DNA of 33,482 nt from an uncultured Rhodospirillales bacterium (GTDB lineage Bacteria; Pseudomonadota; Alphaproteobacteria; Kiloniellales; Kiloniellaceae): positions 1-33,482 of the forward strand of contig CAJXUS010000046.1 of assembly GCA_913060675.1 (NCBI GenBank), written 5' to 3'. The position numbers and the translations under genes are program-made. Below, in pieces: positions 7,807 through 16,688 of this stretch. Every line of letters begins with the position of its first letter. Within the stretch, counting starts at the first letter, position 1. The notes under the pieces are model-generated. The model saw nothing but the letters and a program-made list of their open reading frames with translations, did not search any database and was not told the DNA's origin.

Positions 7807-8430
7807 TTAAGCGCCTTCAGGTGGGGAAGTCTTGATAAAAGAAGGGCGGCGGGAAATCTCTTCAAACCATTTTGTCAACGCAGGACAATCTTTGCGCCAA
7901 TTCTCGTCTGCATATCGAAAATCGAGATATCCAAGCGCGCAAGCCAGAGTGATTTCACCGATCCCAAATGTATTTGCAAATTTACCAGCAGATAGAGCGG
8001 CTTCAAAAAACTGCAATGTCTTGTCAATTTTCATACTTTGGCGTTTGTGCCATTCGTCCCATTGCATATCCGCCGGGCGCTGGCGTCTCTCTACAGTACG
8101 CTGGATGCTTGCGTCCATAATGCCATCGGCTAGGGCATGAAAATTGTTGGTCTGCCAACGGGCTTCACCCGAACGCGGCGCCAGGGGGTTTTCTTCTGAT
8201 AGGCTATCCAAATAATCACAAATTACGGGAGAATCACAAAGAACAGTACCTTCTCTGGTCGAGAGGGCAGGAACTTTACCGAGAGGGTTTTGATTCCATA
8301 TGTCCGACTCCGTCGTGAAAGTTGCCATTGGGGTAACTTCGATTTCATTTTCTAAGCCTTTTTCCATCGCGACCATTAGGACTTTACGAGCATAGGGAGA
8401 TGTCGATGAAAAACAGAGTTGCATGGTCAT
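7807..8430 (-). CDS. glutathione S-transferase family protein
   Basis: A 207-aa protein with an N-terminal thioredoxin-fold GST domain. SPYARKVLM starts the GSH site, NPLGKVPAL holds the cis-Pro, and CDSPVICDYLDSL is the Glu/Asp-Ser GSH-contact region. An all-alpha C-terminal domain follows. It most resembles YibF-type bacterial GSTs. AGGAG lies 11 nt before the ATG. With glyoxalase II immediately upstream on the same strand, a role in glutathione-linked detoxification is plausible, though the substrate is unknown. Confidence 0.9.
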   Translation of the reverse strand: MTMQLCFSSTSPYARKVLMVAMEKGLENEIEVTPMATFTTESDIWNQNPLGKVPALSTREGTVLCDSPVICDYLDSLSEENPLAPRSGEARWQTNNFHALADGIMDASIQRTVERRQRPADMQWDEWHKRQSMKIDKTLQFFEAALSAGKFANTFGIGEITLACALGYLDFRYADENWRKDCPALTKWFEEISRRPSFIKTSPPEGA

Positions 8431-8487
8431 TTTTTGGAAAGCTCCTGTTCGATTTTAAAATAGTGAATTGGGCAGACGATGCTGCGA

Positions 8488-9261
8488 TTAAAAGTTATCT
8501 TTGCGCAAGCGAATTTCTTTAAAAACCTCGGCGTCGGTGGCAGATACCATTTTCAGCTGTTCTCTAATTTGTGGGTCGTTTGGACGCAGAAATGGATTGG
8601 TCTTGAACTCTTCATCCAGTGTACTTGGAACAGTTGGCTTACCTTCACTCCGAAGTTTTCTTATTTCAGCAACACGCTGAATTAAATCTTTATTTGTGGG
8701 GTCAATCGTGAGGGCAAATTCAGCATTTGCTAAGGTGTATTCATGAGCACAATAAACCACGGTTTGTTTTGGCAGGCTAAGATATTGTTGTAACGATTGC
8801 CACATCATCTCTGGCGTGCCTTCGAATAGTCGGCCGCAGCCGAGGGCAAAGAGACTGTCACCTGGAAATAGGATACCTGATTTTTCGAACCAGTAGGCAA
8901 TGTGACCAAGGGTATGGCCGGGGACATAAAATACTTTGGCAGTTTGGGATCCAAAAGTCAGGGTGTCCCCCCCATCAACAGTCTTATCGAGATGTTCTAT
9001 CCGATGGGTGTCTTTTGTCGGGCCTGTTACAGTCGCGCCTGTTTGGGCTTTAATCTCGGCAACGCCATCGACATGATCGTAGTGATGGTGTGTGAGGATC
9101 ACATCTGTTATCTGCCAGCCTAGGCGTTTGGCTTCGTTCAAAACAGGTTTGGCATCTCCTGGATCGATAACCGCGACAGCCCCGGTTTCATTATCTCGTA
9201 GAAGATAACAATAATTGTCACTAAGGAGGGGGATCTGTTTGACGTTAATCATGGTCTTCAT
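8488..9261 (-). CDS. gloB: hydroxyacylglutathione hydrolase (glyoxalase II)
   Basis: A binuclear metallo-beta-lactamase-fold enzyme that hydrolyses S-D-lactoylglutathione to D-lactate and glutathione, finishing methylglyoxal detoxification. Motifs are PLLSDNYCYLL at the N-terminus, THHHYDHVDG, PGHTLGH, GDSLFALGCGRLFEGTPEMM, HEYT, and the C-terminal HAGH substrate domain with NPFLR. From ATG 9261 it is 257 aa, the family size. ATG 9252 (254 aa) fits homologues equally well, and the TTG at 9273 is unlikely. It is divergent from the methyltransferase gene at 9420. Confidence 0.95.
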   Translation of the reverse strand: MKTMINVKQIPLLSDNYCYLLRDNETGAVAVIDPGDAKPVLNEAKRLGWQITDVILTHHHYDHVDGVAEIKAQTGATVTGPTKDTHRIEHLDKTVDGGDTLTFGSQTAKVFYVPGHTLGHIAYWFEKSGILFPGDSLFALGCGRLFEGTPEMMWQSLQQYLSLPKQTVVYCAHEYTLANAEFALTIDPTNKDLIQRVAEIRKLRSEGKPTVPSTLDEEFKTNPFLRPNDPQIREQLKMVSATDAEVFKEIRLRKDNF

Positions 9262-9419
9262 CGTTCCAGTCAAAGGCTGTTAATTATACTGTCTTGATTA
9301 TTGTCTTGGGATTTTCATTTGTTTACGTGATATTAGCGTCCTATGTTTTAAAGATCGACTGCCGTTTTTCTTTTTGCGAAAAGTTCAGGAATCGGCTGTA
9401 ATTTGTGGCAGAGAGTAGA

Positions 9420-10187
9420 ATGTGGACTGACGTTGTTAATCTTCAAGGATTCTACAGCACCCGTTTAGGGGAGACTGCTGCACATGTAATCCGTGGTAAT
9501 ATTAGAGATCACTGGAAGGATGTGCGCGGGAAATCTATCCTTGGGCTTGGTTATACCACGCCTTATCTGACACAATTTGAAGATGAAGCCGAGCGGGTTA
9601 TGGCTTTTATGCCAGCCTCACAAGGTGTTTGCCACTGGCCCAGAGGCGGCCCCGGGAAAGTTTCCCTGGTTGATGAGACGATGCTGCCGTTGCCAGATTA
9701 TTCTGTTGATCGGGTGCTGTTGGTACATGGCTTGGAAAGCAGCGAATATCTTCGGGATATGCTTTGTGAAATTTGGCGTGTGTTAACAAGTGATGGCAGG
9801 TTGTTAATCGTTGCTCCTAATCGGCGAGGTATTTGGGCACGTGTTGATAAAACACCTTTCGGTTGGGGCCATCCCTTTAGTCGATCTCAAATTTCGCAGT
9901 TACTAAACGATACCTTGTTTGTCCCAATAAGTACCAATCGCTCACTTTATGTTCCGCCAAGTCAGCGATTAACGATCCTGCAAGCAGCTTCGGCGTGGGA
10001 GCGAATGGGGAAGCGATTTTTCCCAACCTTTGCAGGTGTTTTAACTGTTGAGGCAGGTAAACAGCTATACGTTCCTGGCACACCTAAAAAAGTACAAGGA
10101 CTCAGGCGACCAAGTTTGGCCAATGTACCGCAAGCATTTCAAAATAACTCTCGTGTTGGGGATGCCGAGGGAAATACCGAGGTTTAA
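9420..10187 (+). CDS. SAM-dependent methyltransferase-like protein
   Basis: A 255-aa protein of an alphaproteobacterial family commonly found next to gloB. It has a class I methyltransferase-like core: motif I region ILGLGYTTPYL (40-50), LPLPDYSVDRVLLVHGLE (90-106), and EIWRVLTSDGRLLIVAPNR. Motif I is atypical, with LGLGYTTPY replacing the usual LDxGCGTG, so the acidic residue and last glycine are missing. SAM binding may therefore be altered. I start at ATG 9420 because homologues begin shortly before DVVxLxxFY; GTG 9405 is the alternative. The target is unknown. Confidence 0.8.
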   Translation: MWTDVVNLQGFYSTRLGETAAHVIRGNIRDHWKDVRGKSILGLGYTTPYLTQFEDEAERVMAFMPASQGVCHWPRGGPGKVSLVDETMLPLPDYSVDRVLLVHGLESSEYLRDMLCEIWRVLTSDGRLLIVAPNRRGIWARVDKTPFGWGHPFSRSQISQLLNDTLFVPISTNRSLYVPPSQRLTILQAASAWERMGKRFFPTFAGVLTVEAGKQLYVPGTPKKVQGLRRPSLANVPQAFQNNSRVGDAEGNTEV

Positions 10188-10417
10188 ATAGGTAAGGTGT
10201 CTTCGCCATCAGCAGCAACACTGAGAGGATCGCGTATCCTGGATATTTCATCCTTCCTTAGGGCTGAAACTGACCCTGTCTTTCAATCTCTCTAATCGTC
10301 CAAAGACTGATATTGTCGTTAGCTGTGAGAACGAAGCCCCTCATTTGTTCTTTCGGAATAGGTTATCTGTAAGAAGGATCACCTGTCGCTCTTTTGAAGA
10401 ACTACAGGTGATCAATA
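10188..10417. other. intergenic region between convergent methyltransferase and metW genes
   Basis: 230 nt without a recognisable gene. On the minus strand there are short frames (28 codons starting MRGFVLTAND, and 51 codons starting MKYPGYAILS after GGAAGG that runs into the methyltransferase 3' end). Neither matches a known family. The only strong structure is the inverted repeat at 10377-10413. Confidence 0.5.
10377..10413. repeat. 10-bp perfect inverted repeat downstream of metW
   Basis: GATCACCTGT (10377-10386) pairs with ACAGGTGATC (10404-10413) across 17 nt, four bases beyond the metW stop. It lacks a clear T run on either strand, so it may be a weak terminator, a Rho-independent pause or a 3' stabilising stem for metXW mRNA. 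Confidence 0.55.
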
Positions 10418-11026
10418 TTAATCCCGATCAAGCAAGAAAATCGCTTGCTGCCCGGTTAAGTTGGGAAATATGAGATTTTTCTGTTGTCCTTTTTGATCAA
10501 GGAATAATGTTTTTGCAATTTTGATATTCATGTCTTCACAAAGAGCAAAAAAGTCATTGATCGTGCAAAAATGAATGTTAGGTGTTTCGTACCACTGAAA
10601 AGCCAATGACTTTGTTACTGGCATTCTTCCTGCCAATGACAGGCTGGCACGCACCCGCCAGTGACCAAAGTTTGGAAAAGACACGATAGCACGATGCCCA
10701 ATCCTCAGGAGCTCTTCTAAAACATGCCGAGGACTATGGGTTGCCTGAATGGTTTGACTTAATATGGCGTAGTCTACAGCATCGTTTGGATAGTATTGTA
10801 GATCCGTATCCGCATTACCCTGTATGACAGATAAGCCCCGGCCAACGCACTGGTTCACCCCTTTTTGTGAAAGCTCGATCCCTCGACCGGAAACGGATTT
10901 GTTATGGGTGAGATGGTCTAGCAAGGCACCATCTCCACAACCAATGTCAAGAACACGGCTATCGGGCTCGATAATATCGGCAATGAGTTTAAGGTCGGTC
11001 CGCAAAGTTATGTCTCTGTGTTTCAT
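10418..11026 (-). CDS. metW: methionine biosynthesis protein MetW
   Basis: A 202-aa class I methyltransferase-fold protein that partners with MetX in methionine synthesis in proteobacteria. It shows RTDLKLIADIIEPDSRVLDIGCGDGALL at the N-terminus, and ILSQTIQATHSPRHVLEELLRIG and SFPNFGHWRVRASL further on, all MetW hallmarks. The frame is open 29 codons further upstream, but that overlaps metX. The ATG at 11026 lies 4 nt after the metX stop with AAGGG upstream, so the pair is translationally coupled. Family knowledge suggests MetW boosts MetX activity. Confidence 0.95.
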   Translation of the reverse strand: MKHRDITLRTDLKLIADIIEPDSRVLDIGCGDGALLDHLTHNKSVSGRGIELSQKGVNQCVGRGLSVIQGNADTDLQYYPNDAVDYAILSQTIQATHSPRHVLEELLRIGHRAIVSFPNFGHWRVRASLSLAGRMPVTKSLAFQWYETPNIHFCTINDFFALCEDMNIKIAKTLFLDQKGQQKNLIFPNLTGQQAIFLLDRD

Positions 11027-11030
11027 TATC

Positions 11031-12224
11031 TTACCCTTGGCCACCTTTCCTATCGCTGCGGCCATTAAACCAGCGCTCAGCACAGCCCTTGATGAAACCG
11101 TCGACCGTTTCATGGAAACCAGGTTCCTTTAACAAGAAGGCATCGTGTCCGGCGTCACTCTGTACTTCAACAAAAGAGACGTCTGCGGCAACCGCGTTCA
11201 AGGCGTGAACAATTTCGCGATTAGCGCTTGTAGGGAATAACCAGTCACTTGAGAACGAGATTACACAAAACCTAACGGGCGAATCCCTAAAAGCATCTGC
11301 CAACATGCCATTGTGTTCTTCGGCAAGATCAAAGTAATCCATCGCTCTGGTGATATAGAGATAGGAATTGGCATCAAAACGTTCGACAAAGGTAAAGCCC
11401 TGATGTCGCAAGTAGCTCTCGACCTGAAAATCTGCGTCAAAGCCGTAGGTTAGATTTTTTCTGTCTTGCAGGCGTCGGCCAAATTTCCTGTGGAGCGCCG
11501 GTTCTGAAAGATAAGTAACGTGGGCTGTCATCCTTGCAACAGAAAGGCCCGCTCGGGGAACTTTATTCTCTTCCAAATAGGCGCCATGACACCAGTTGGG
11601 ATCTGCCATGATGGCTTGTCGACCAACCTCGTGAAAGGCTATGTTTTGTGCGGTATGCCGTGGAGCTGTTGCAATTGGAATAGCAGCGAAAACCATTTCA
11701 GGATAGCTGACAGCCCATTGCAACACTTGCATACCGCCCATAGATCCGCCGATGACGCAGAATAATTTTTTGATGCCGAGGCTTTCGACAAGTCGTTTTT
11801 GTGCGCGAACCATATCCCCAATGGTAATGACGGGGAAGTTGAGCCCATAAGGTTTACCTGTTTTGGGATCTGGAGAAACCGGGCCCGTGGAGCCCATGCA
11901 GCCGCCAATGACGCTGCTGCAGATTACGAAATACTTATCAGTGTCTACGGGCTTACCTGGCCCAACCATCATGGCCCACCATCCGGGCTTTTGTGTGATC
12001 GGATGAGTTTCAGAGACAAACTGATCACCGGTTAAGGCATGGCAAATGACAATGGCATTGCTTTTGTCGGCGTTTAAGGAGCCGTAAGTCTGATAAGAGA
12101 CCTCTATGGGCCCGATCTCAATACCACTATCCAAGGGCATAGGTTCGTCAAAAACAACCTTTTTCCCCGGTATAGTCACAGATTTATCTTGAATTTGTAT
12201 TTCAAGAGAGTTGTCATCGGTCAT
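11031..12224 (-). CDS. metX: homoserine O-acyltransferase MetX
   Basis: It acylates L-homoserine (acetyl-CoA, or succinyl-CoA in some MetX) in the first committed step to methionine. The 397-aa alpha/beta-hydrolase shows [14 protein letters not shown], the nucleophile elbow [13 protein letters not shown], the catalytic Asp in [12 protein letters not shown] and His in DAGHDAFLL. Length is normal. The ATG at 12224 has only a weak SD. Acyl-donor specificity cannot be told by eye. It is first in the metX-metW pair and divergent from the aromatic amino-acid operon across 298 nt. Confidence 0.95.
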   Translation of the reverse strand: MTDDNSLEIQIQDKSVTIPGKKVVFDEPMPLDSGIEIGPIEVSYQTYGSLNADKSNAIVICHALTGDQFVSETHPITQKPGWWAMMVGPGKPVDTDKYFVICSSVIGGCMGSTGPVSPDPKTGKPYGLNFPVITIGDMVRAQKRLVESLGIKKLFCVIGGSMGGMQVLQWAVSYPEMVFAAIPIATAPRHTAQNIAFHEVGRQAIMADPNWCHGAYLEENKVPRAGLSVARMTAHVTYLSEPALHRKFGRRLQDRKNLTYGFDADFQVESYLRHQGFTFVERFDANSYLYITRAMDYFDLAEEHNGMLADAFRDSPVRFCVISFSSDWLFPTSANREIVHALNAVAADVSFVEVQSDAGHDAFLLKEPGFHETVDGFIKGCAERWFNGRSDRKGGQG

Positions 12225-12522
12225 GGTATTTGAGTAGCCTCAATCATAATTTTTGTCGGCATAAATCCGGATCTTGCAATTAACGTCGTCGTTGATAACA
12301 AGTGTCCATGATCGGGTCGTTGCCCTAGTAATATATATCCCTGTCTTTACAGGGGAGTAATTCACAAGGGCCTTTTTTAACATTGATGATTGTTTTTATC
12401 CTTGAGGCGGCTTTCAATCAAGAAAGAACGAAAAGGGAAGGTTTAGAGGAATCTTTTCTTTTACTTTTCAATCTGGCTATGTCTATCTCTTCACTGGATT
12501 TGAGGAACACAGGCTAGGCATC
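12225..12522. promoter_or_regulatory. divergent intergenic region metX / chorismate mutase
   Basis: A 298-nt interval that must hold the promoters for both operons. A short hairpin, CCCTGT (12339-12344) with ACAGGG (12349-12354) and a CTTT loop, lies centrally, with a T run at 12373-12378 (GGCCTTTTTTAA). A 43-codon frame (12386-12517) ends 5 nt before the chorismate mutase ATG but lacks an SD. No SAM-II or other riboswitch core is recognisable on the metX side. Confidence 0.4.
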
Positions 12523-13365
12523 ATGTCTGATATGGACAAACTTTCCGATCTCCGTAACCAGATCGACGAAATTGATATACAACTTCACGACCTGTTGATG
12601 AAACGGACCGAAGTGGTACAGGCTATTGGTGCCCAAAAAGGTGATGCCGTAAGAAATTTGAGCGCAGGACGCGAGGCTCAGGTTTTAAGGCGTATGGTCG
12701 AACGCCACCAAGGGGCCTTGCCAAAATCTGCAATCGTTCGGTTTTGGCGAGAAATATTTGCCAGCGCGGCTCAGTTGGAAGGTGGCATAAGTGTTGCCGT
12801 TCATGCACCTGAAAACGATAACCGATTTTATGATTTGTCACGTGAGCACTTTGGCATGGAGACTCCAATCTCCAGCCGACAAACAGTTATGAGTGTTCTT
12901 CGGGAAGTGACCGACGGGCAAGCGAGTGTTGGAGTTCTCCCCCTACCACAAGGTGAAGCAAATCCTTGGTGGCTTTCGCTTGCTCAGGGCGAAGGGGCTA
13001 CAAAGACTCGCATCGTTGCACGTTTGCCTTTCTTTAATGCGGGAGGTTCCGACGGCACTGAAGCCGTAATCGTCGCATCAAACGCTCAGCAAAAAACGGG
13101 TAACGATCGAAGCTATGTTGTTGTAGAATCTTCTGAGCCTCTTTCGCGTTCAACACTCATTGATCTTCTCGAAAAATCAAACCTCAATCCTTTAAATATT
13201 CTAATCCACACTCCCGATTCTTCAGTTTGTCTTCAACTGATTGAGGTGGATGATTATGTAGCGCCAGGCGATGAGCGTCTGGCTCAACTAACCGATCTTT
13301 CAGACAAGCGAATTACGCATGCTTGGACGATTGGTGGTTATGCCGTTCCTCTGACGGACGCATAA
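12523..13365 (+). CDS. chorismate mutase with degenerate P-protein-like C-terminus
   Basis: Residues 1-90 form an AroQ chorismate mutase making prephenate. Active-site residues Arg11, Arg28, Lys39, Arg50 and Glu51 align with Arg11/Arg28/Lys39/Arg51/Glu52 of the E. coli domain. Residues ~92-205 look like a shortened prephenate dehydratase domain: VSVLREVTDGQASVGVLPLP corresponds to the FxAVxxGxADxGVxPIEN stretch, and KTRIVARLP to the catalytic TRF motif, with Phe replaced. Residues ~210-270 resemble an ACT fold without GALV or ESRP. At 280 aa versus about 370 for PheA it is probably a mutase only, with the tail structural or regulatory. It leads hisC and tyrA. Confidence 0.82.
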   Translation: MSDMDKLSDLRNQIDEIDIQLHDLLMKRTEVVQAIGAQKGDAVRNLSAGREAQVLRRMVERHQGALPKSAIVRFWREIFASAAQLEGGISVAVHAPENDNRFYDLSREHFGMETPISSRQTVMSVLREVTDGQASVGVLPLPQGEANPWWLSLAQGEGATKTRIVARLPFFNAGGSDGTEAVIVASNAQQKTGNDRSYVVVESSEPLSRSTLIDLLEKSNLNPLNILIHTPDSSVCLQLIEVDDYVAPGDERLAQLTDLSDKRITHAWTIGGYAVPLTDA

Positions 13366-13416
13366 CAAGTCGACAAACAGGTCGATGTAATTTCAGTAAA
13401 TAAGAGAGTTTTTACA

Positions 13417-14499
13417 ATGGCTTTAAAACCGCAACCCGGAATTATGGATGTTTCACCTTATGTCGGTGGAGAATCTAAAGTTGAAGGTGTCGATCGGATT
13501 TGCCGCTTGGCTTCGAATGAAAACCCCCTTGGTGCTTCAGACGCAGCTAAAAAAGCTTATCACGTAATCGTCGACGATCTTCATCGATATCCGGACGGTG
13601 GTTCTTATTTACTCAGACAGGGAATTGCGGAAGCTGAAAACCTCAATGCAGATCATATCGTCTGTGGAGCAGGGTCGGATGAGCTGCTCGGATTGTTAAT
13701 ACGTGCCTATGTCGGTGTTGGCGATGAGATCGTTTACAACGAACACGGATTTTTGATGTACCCAATCGGCGCGAAAACGGCTGGTGCGATACCTGTTAAA
13801 GCACCTGAAAAAGATCTTCGGATTGACGTGGATGCCATGCTGGCGGCAGTAACGGACAAAACTAAAATCGTATTTTTAGCTAATCCCAATAATCCCACAG
13901 GAAGTTATGTCTCTGAACAAGAACTGCGCAAGCTTCGGGCAGAATTAAACCAGGATGTGTTGCTGGTAATCGATGCTGCCTATTGCGAATACGTTGATAG
14001 CCCTGATTACATCAGTGGTGCTGCTTTGGTTGAAGAGTACGATAATGTTGTCATGACAAGAACCTTCTCCAAAATTCACGGTTTGGCCGCGTTACGTTTG
14101 GGCTGGGCATATTGTTCTGCTGAAGTGGCTGATGTCTTAAATCGCGTTCGTGGACCTTTCAATGTCAGTTTAGCAGCACAGACTGCAGGCGTTGCCGCGA
14201 TTAAAGATAAAGCGCATCTCGAACGCTCAAGAGACCTTAATGCCCGTTTGCTAAATTGGTTCCGTCAACAACTGGCAGAGCTCGGTTTACTAACCCACGA
14301 TTCCGTTGCGAATTTTGTTCTGGTTAATTTTGATGCTGATAGCCGGGCTAATGCGGCGATTGAGTTCCTGAAAAACAAAGGTGTTCTTGTGCGCGGAATG
14401 GCGGCCTATGGCTTGCCTGCTCATCTTAGGATCAGCATTGGAACAGAAGATGAAATGAGGGTGGTGGTCGATAGTCTCACCGCATTTATAAATGAATGA
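13417..14499 (+). CDS. hisC: HisC-type aminotransferase
   Basis: A PLP fold-type I aminotransferase of the histidinol-phosphate family, 360 aa. ASNENPLG is at 32-39, NPNNPTG at 156-162, DAAYCEY at 186-192, and the PLP lysine is Lys219 in TFSKIHGLAALRLGW. Placed between chorismate mutase and prephenate dehydrogenase and overlapping the latter by 8 nt, it probably transaminates phenylpyruvate, 4-hydroxyphenylpyruvate or prephenate. HisC enzymes often have this dual specificity. Histidinol-phosphate activity is also possible, since no other his gene is in view. Confidence 0.93.
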   Translation: MALKPQPGIMDVSPYVGGESKVEGVDRICRLASNENPLGASDAAKKAYHVIVDDLHRYPDGGSYLLRQGIAEAENLNADHIVCGAGSDELLGLLIRAYVGVGDEIVYNEHGFLMYPIGAKTAGAIPVKAPEKDLRIDVDAMLAAVTDKTKIVFLANPNNPTGSYVSEQELRKLRAELNQDVLLVIDAAYCEYVDSPDYISGAALVEEYDNVVMTRTFSKIHGLAALRLGWAYCSAEVADVLNRVRGPFNVSLAAQTAGVAAIKDKAHLERSRDLNARLLNWFRQQLAELGLLTHDSVANFVLVNFDADSRANAAIEFLKNKGVLVRGMAAYGLPAHLRISIGTEDEMRVVVDSLTAFINE

Positions 14500-15442
14500 T
14501 GCAAAAGAACCTCTATTTAACAAAATAGCTCTGATCGGTATTGGCCTGATTGGATCGTCCCTTGCTCGTGCAACAAGGCAACGTGGCTTGGCCCGTGAGA
14601 TTGTTGCCTGTGCGCGGAGCAAGTCTACTCGTGACAAAGTTATGGAACTGGGAATTGCGGATGCCGTTTATGAAACGCCAGACGAAGCAGTTCAGGACGC
14701 GGATCTCGTCATTCTCTGTACGCCCGTTAGTACTTATGATGATTTGGCTTTGGCAATGTCACCGTCCTTGAAGCCGGGGACGATTGTCAGCGATGTTGGT
14801 TCTGTAAAAGAATCGGTTATACGGGATGTCGGGCAGCACCTGCCCGATGGTGTTCATTTCGTACCAGGTCACCCGATTGCGGGAACAGAGCACTCTGGAC
14901 CAGAGGCAGGCTTTGCTGAGCTGTTTGACGGCCGCTGGTGTATTCTTACTCCTCCTGTTGGAACGAATGCAGAGGTCTTGGCGAAGATTACAGCTTATTG
15001 GGAAGCATTGGGGAGCATGGTTGAAATCATGACTGCTCATCATCACGATAAGGTTCTGGCTATCACTTCTCACCTTCCGCATCTAATCGCCTATACCATT
15101 GTTGGTACAGCGACCGATTTGGAAGAGAGCCAACAAGCAGATGTGGTGAAGTTCTCAGCGGGTGGTTTCCGGGATTTTACCCGAATTGCTGCTTCTGACC
15201 CGATCATGTGGCGTGATGTTTTCCTGAATAATCGTGAGGCCGTGTTGGAGATGTTACAACGCTTCTCTGAAGATCTCTCTGTTCTTCAGCGTGCAGTGCG
15301 CTGGGGTGAAGGTGATGTTCTCGAGGATCGATTCCGGAAAACGAGAGATATTCGTCGCGGGATTGTGGATGCGCATCAAGCCGGAACTTTTGATGCCAGA
15401 GAGCCTGATGACGCCAAAGAATCAGAAAGTGACGACGATTAA
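14492..15442 (+). CDS. tyrA: prephenate/arogenate dehydrogenase
   Basis: A 316-aa NAD(P)-dependent oxidative decarboxylase of prephenate or arogenate in tyrosine synthesis (TyrA/TyrC). The N-terminal Rossmann motif is GIGLIGSS. Then come VGSVKESV, the substrate-site segment GHPIAGTEHSGPEAGF, the conserved ITSHLPHLIAYTI, and FSAGGFRDFTRIAASDPIMW. The C-terminal ~15 residues are acidic and poorly conserved. The ATG overlaps the end of hisC by 8 nt. Substrate (prephenate or arogenate) and cofactor choice cannot be settled by eye. Confidence 0.94.
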   Translation: MNDAKEPLFNKIALIGIGLIGSSLARATRQRGLAREIVACARSKSTRDKVMELGIADAVYETPDEAVQDADLVILCTPVSTYDDLALAMSPSLKPGTIVSDVGSVKESVIRDVGQHLPDGVHFVPGHPIAGTEHSGPEAGFAELFDGRWCILTPPVGTNAEVLAKITAYWEALGSMVEIMTAHHHDKVLAITSHLPHLIAYTIVGTATDLEESQQADVVKFSAGGFRDFTRIAASDPIMWRDVFLNNREAVLEMLQRFSEDLSVLQRAVRWGEGDVLEDRFRKTRDIRRGIVDAHQAGTFDAREPDDAKESESDDD

Positions 15443-15466
15443 TTTCGCACAAAAAGCGATAGAATT

Positions 15467-15500
15467 AAAAAAGGCTTTCCCGGTTGGGAGAGCCTTTTTT
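15467..15500. terminator. bidirectional intrinsic terminator
   Basis: A 15-bp stem (15467-15481 with 15486-15500, one G-T pair) closes a 4-base GGTT loop, flanked by A and T runs. It sits between convergent tyrA (+) and the DUF2125 gene (-) and can serve both. Confidence 0.88.
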
Positions 15501-15515
15501 CTTGTGATCGAGAAC

Positions 15516-16577
15516 TCATTGAGCCAAAGGCGGCAGCTTGAAAAGGGTAATAGGACCGACTGAAAGCCACCCATCTTTCATGACGAGAGGGGCTTCAATT
15601 TCGTGACGGCCACGGCTGTTCGTTTTACCCAAAGCCGCGAGAGATAGTTTTATACCAAAGCTCTGACCTTTGTTTATTAAGCCGTTTTTTTCGAGTTGCT
15701 TGACGACTTCATCAGCACCTTCAATTCTGCTATCCAGCTTCCCTGATGGGCGCAGGCGATTGTCCAAGGTAAGTTTTCCTCGGGTATCCATAAGCATCGG
15801 CCCCCACCTCATACTGGCATCGTGAAGGGCTAAAAAACCACCTGTATCACGCCAAATATGTAGTGCTTTCTGGAATTTGTCTTTAGGGATTTTTCCATAA
15901 AGAGTGCCGTCTAAATTCAATTGAGAGATTGGCCCACCCAAAGGGGTTTTCTCGAGTTCCGGGTGATTTATGTCTTGGGCTTTAACCAAGATGTTAAATT
16001 CCTGCAGCGGATTTTCGGCTGTTGCTGGGCGCAATGGACCGAGGGTGGTGTCGAGAGTTGCAATCGAGAGGGGATGGTGGCTCTCTCTGGTGATTACCAA
16101 GCCATCAGCTTGCAAGCGCGCATTGAGGAGTTCTCCTTCGAGCGACAACTGTGCCGTCGATGTTGCAAGAGTACTAACAATACTTATTGCGGGTTCATCA
16201 TGAGGAAGACCATCAATTAAGTGATCGCGTGAAAGGTCAATTTGCATACTCAAGGGAGACCAAGGTGTGGCTTCAGCCACGAGGCGTTGGGTTTGCCACC
16301 ACCAGCCATCAGGGGAAACGACCTTCGGCGTTTCTAAGGTTGCCTTTACAATAAAAGGAAATCCACTAAGGGAAAGTTCGCCATGCGTGATCTCAAAGCC
16401 GCGAGAGTGCTGTTTTTCGACCCATTTGGATAACCCTGTTTCCATCTGATGGGCCGCCCAAAACCAAAAAGCGATAGAAAAGGCTATCAAGATACCCAGA
16501 GAACTGAAGCCTAAGATTAGAAATTTTTTTCCGAGGGAGCGTGATGCTTGCTCGGTTGAGGAGATGTCGTCAGACAT
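15516..16577 (-). CDS. DUF2125 membrane-anchored periplasmic protein
   Basis: A 353-aa protein with one N-terminal membrane segment (about 18-45, rich in Leu, Ile, Phe and Trp) after a polar cytoplasmic leader, then a long periplasmic beta-rich region. DUF2125 hallmarks are ELSLSGFPFIVKATLETPKV and the following WWWQTQRLVAEATPW. The fold appears AsmA/YhdP-like in its repeated strand pattern, but the function is unknown. It is convergent with tyrA, and its start faces the ChaC-like gene across 111 nt. Confidence 0.86.
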   Translation of the reverse strand: MSDDISSTEQASRSLGKKFLILGFSSLGILIAFSIAFWFWAAHQMETGLSKWVEKQHSRGFEITHGELSLSGFPFIVKATLETPKVVSPDGWWWQTQRLVAEATPWSPLSMQIDLSRDHLIDGLPHDEPAISIVSTLATSTAQLSLEGELLNARLQADGLVITRESHHPLSIATLDTTLGPLRPATAENPLQEFNILVKAQDINHPELEKTPLGGPISQLNLDGTLYGKIPKDKFQKALHIWRDTGGFLALHDASMRWGPMLMDTRGKLTLDNRLRPSGKLDSRIEGADEVVKQLEKNGLINKGQSFGIKLSLAALGKTNSRGRHEIEAPLVMKDGWLSVGPITLFKLPPLAQ

Positions 16578-16688
16578 TATTCTTCATCCTGGATATTTTG
16601 CTGTAACTACGACGATCGCTTTATGTCGCTGTCTACAGTCGATAAACTATTAAGTTCATACGCATAGCGGATTCGGAGTAACAGAGCA

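Noticed and set aside
10188..10417. Short minus-strand ORFs downstream of metW
   Set aside because: The 28- and 51-codon frames have no recognisable homology, and one overlaps the end of the methyltransferase gene; chance is likelier.
12225..12360. SAM-II or other SAM riboswitch upstream of metX
   Set aside because: On the minus strand I find no GCTAAAxAGG-like pseudoknot core or other SAM-aptamer motif; only a short 6-bp hairpin is present.
12386..12517. 43-codon frame before chorismate mutase as an attenuator leader peptide
   Set aside because: No SD, not clearly enriched in Phe/Tyr codons in a run, and no paired terminator/antiterminator that I can see.
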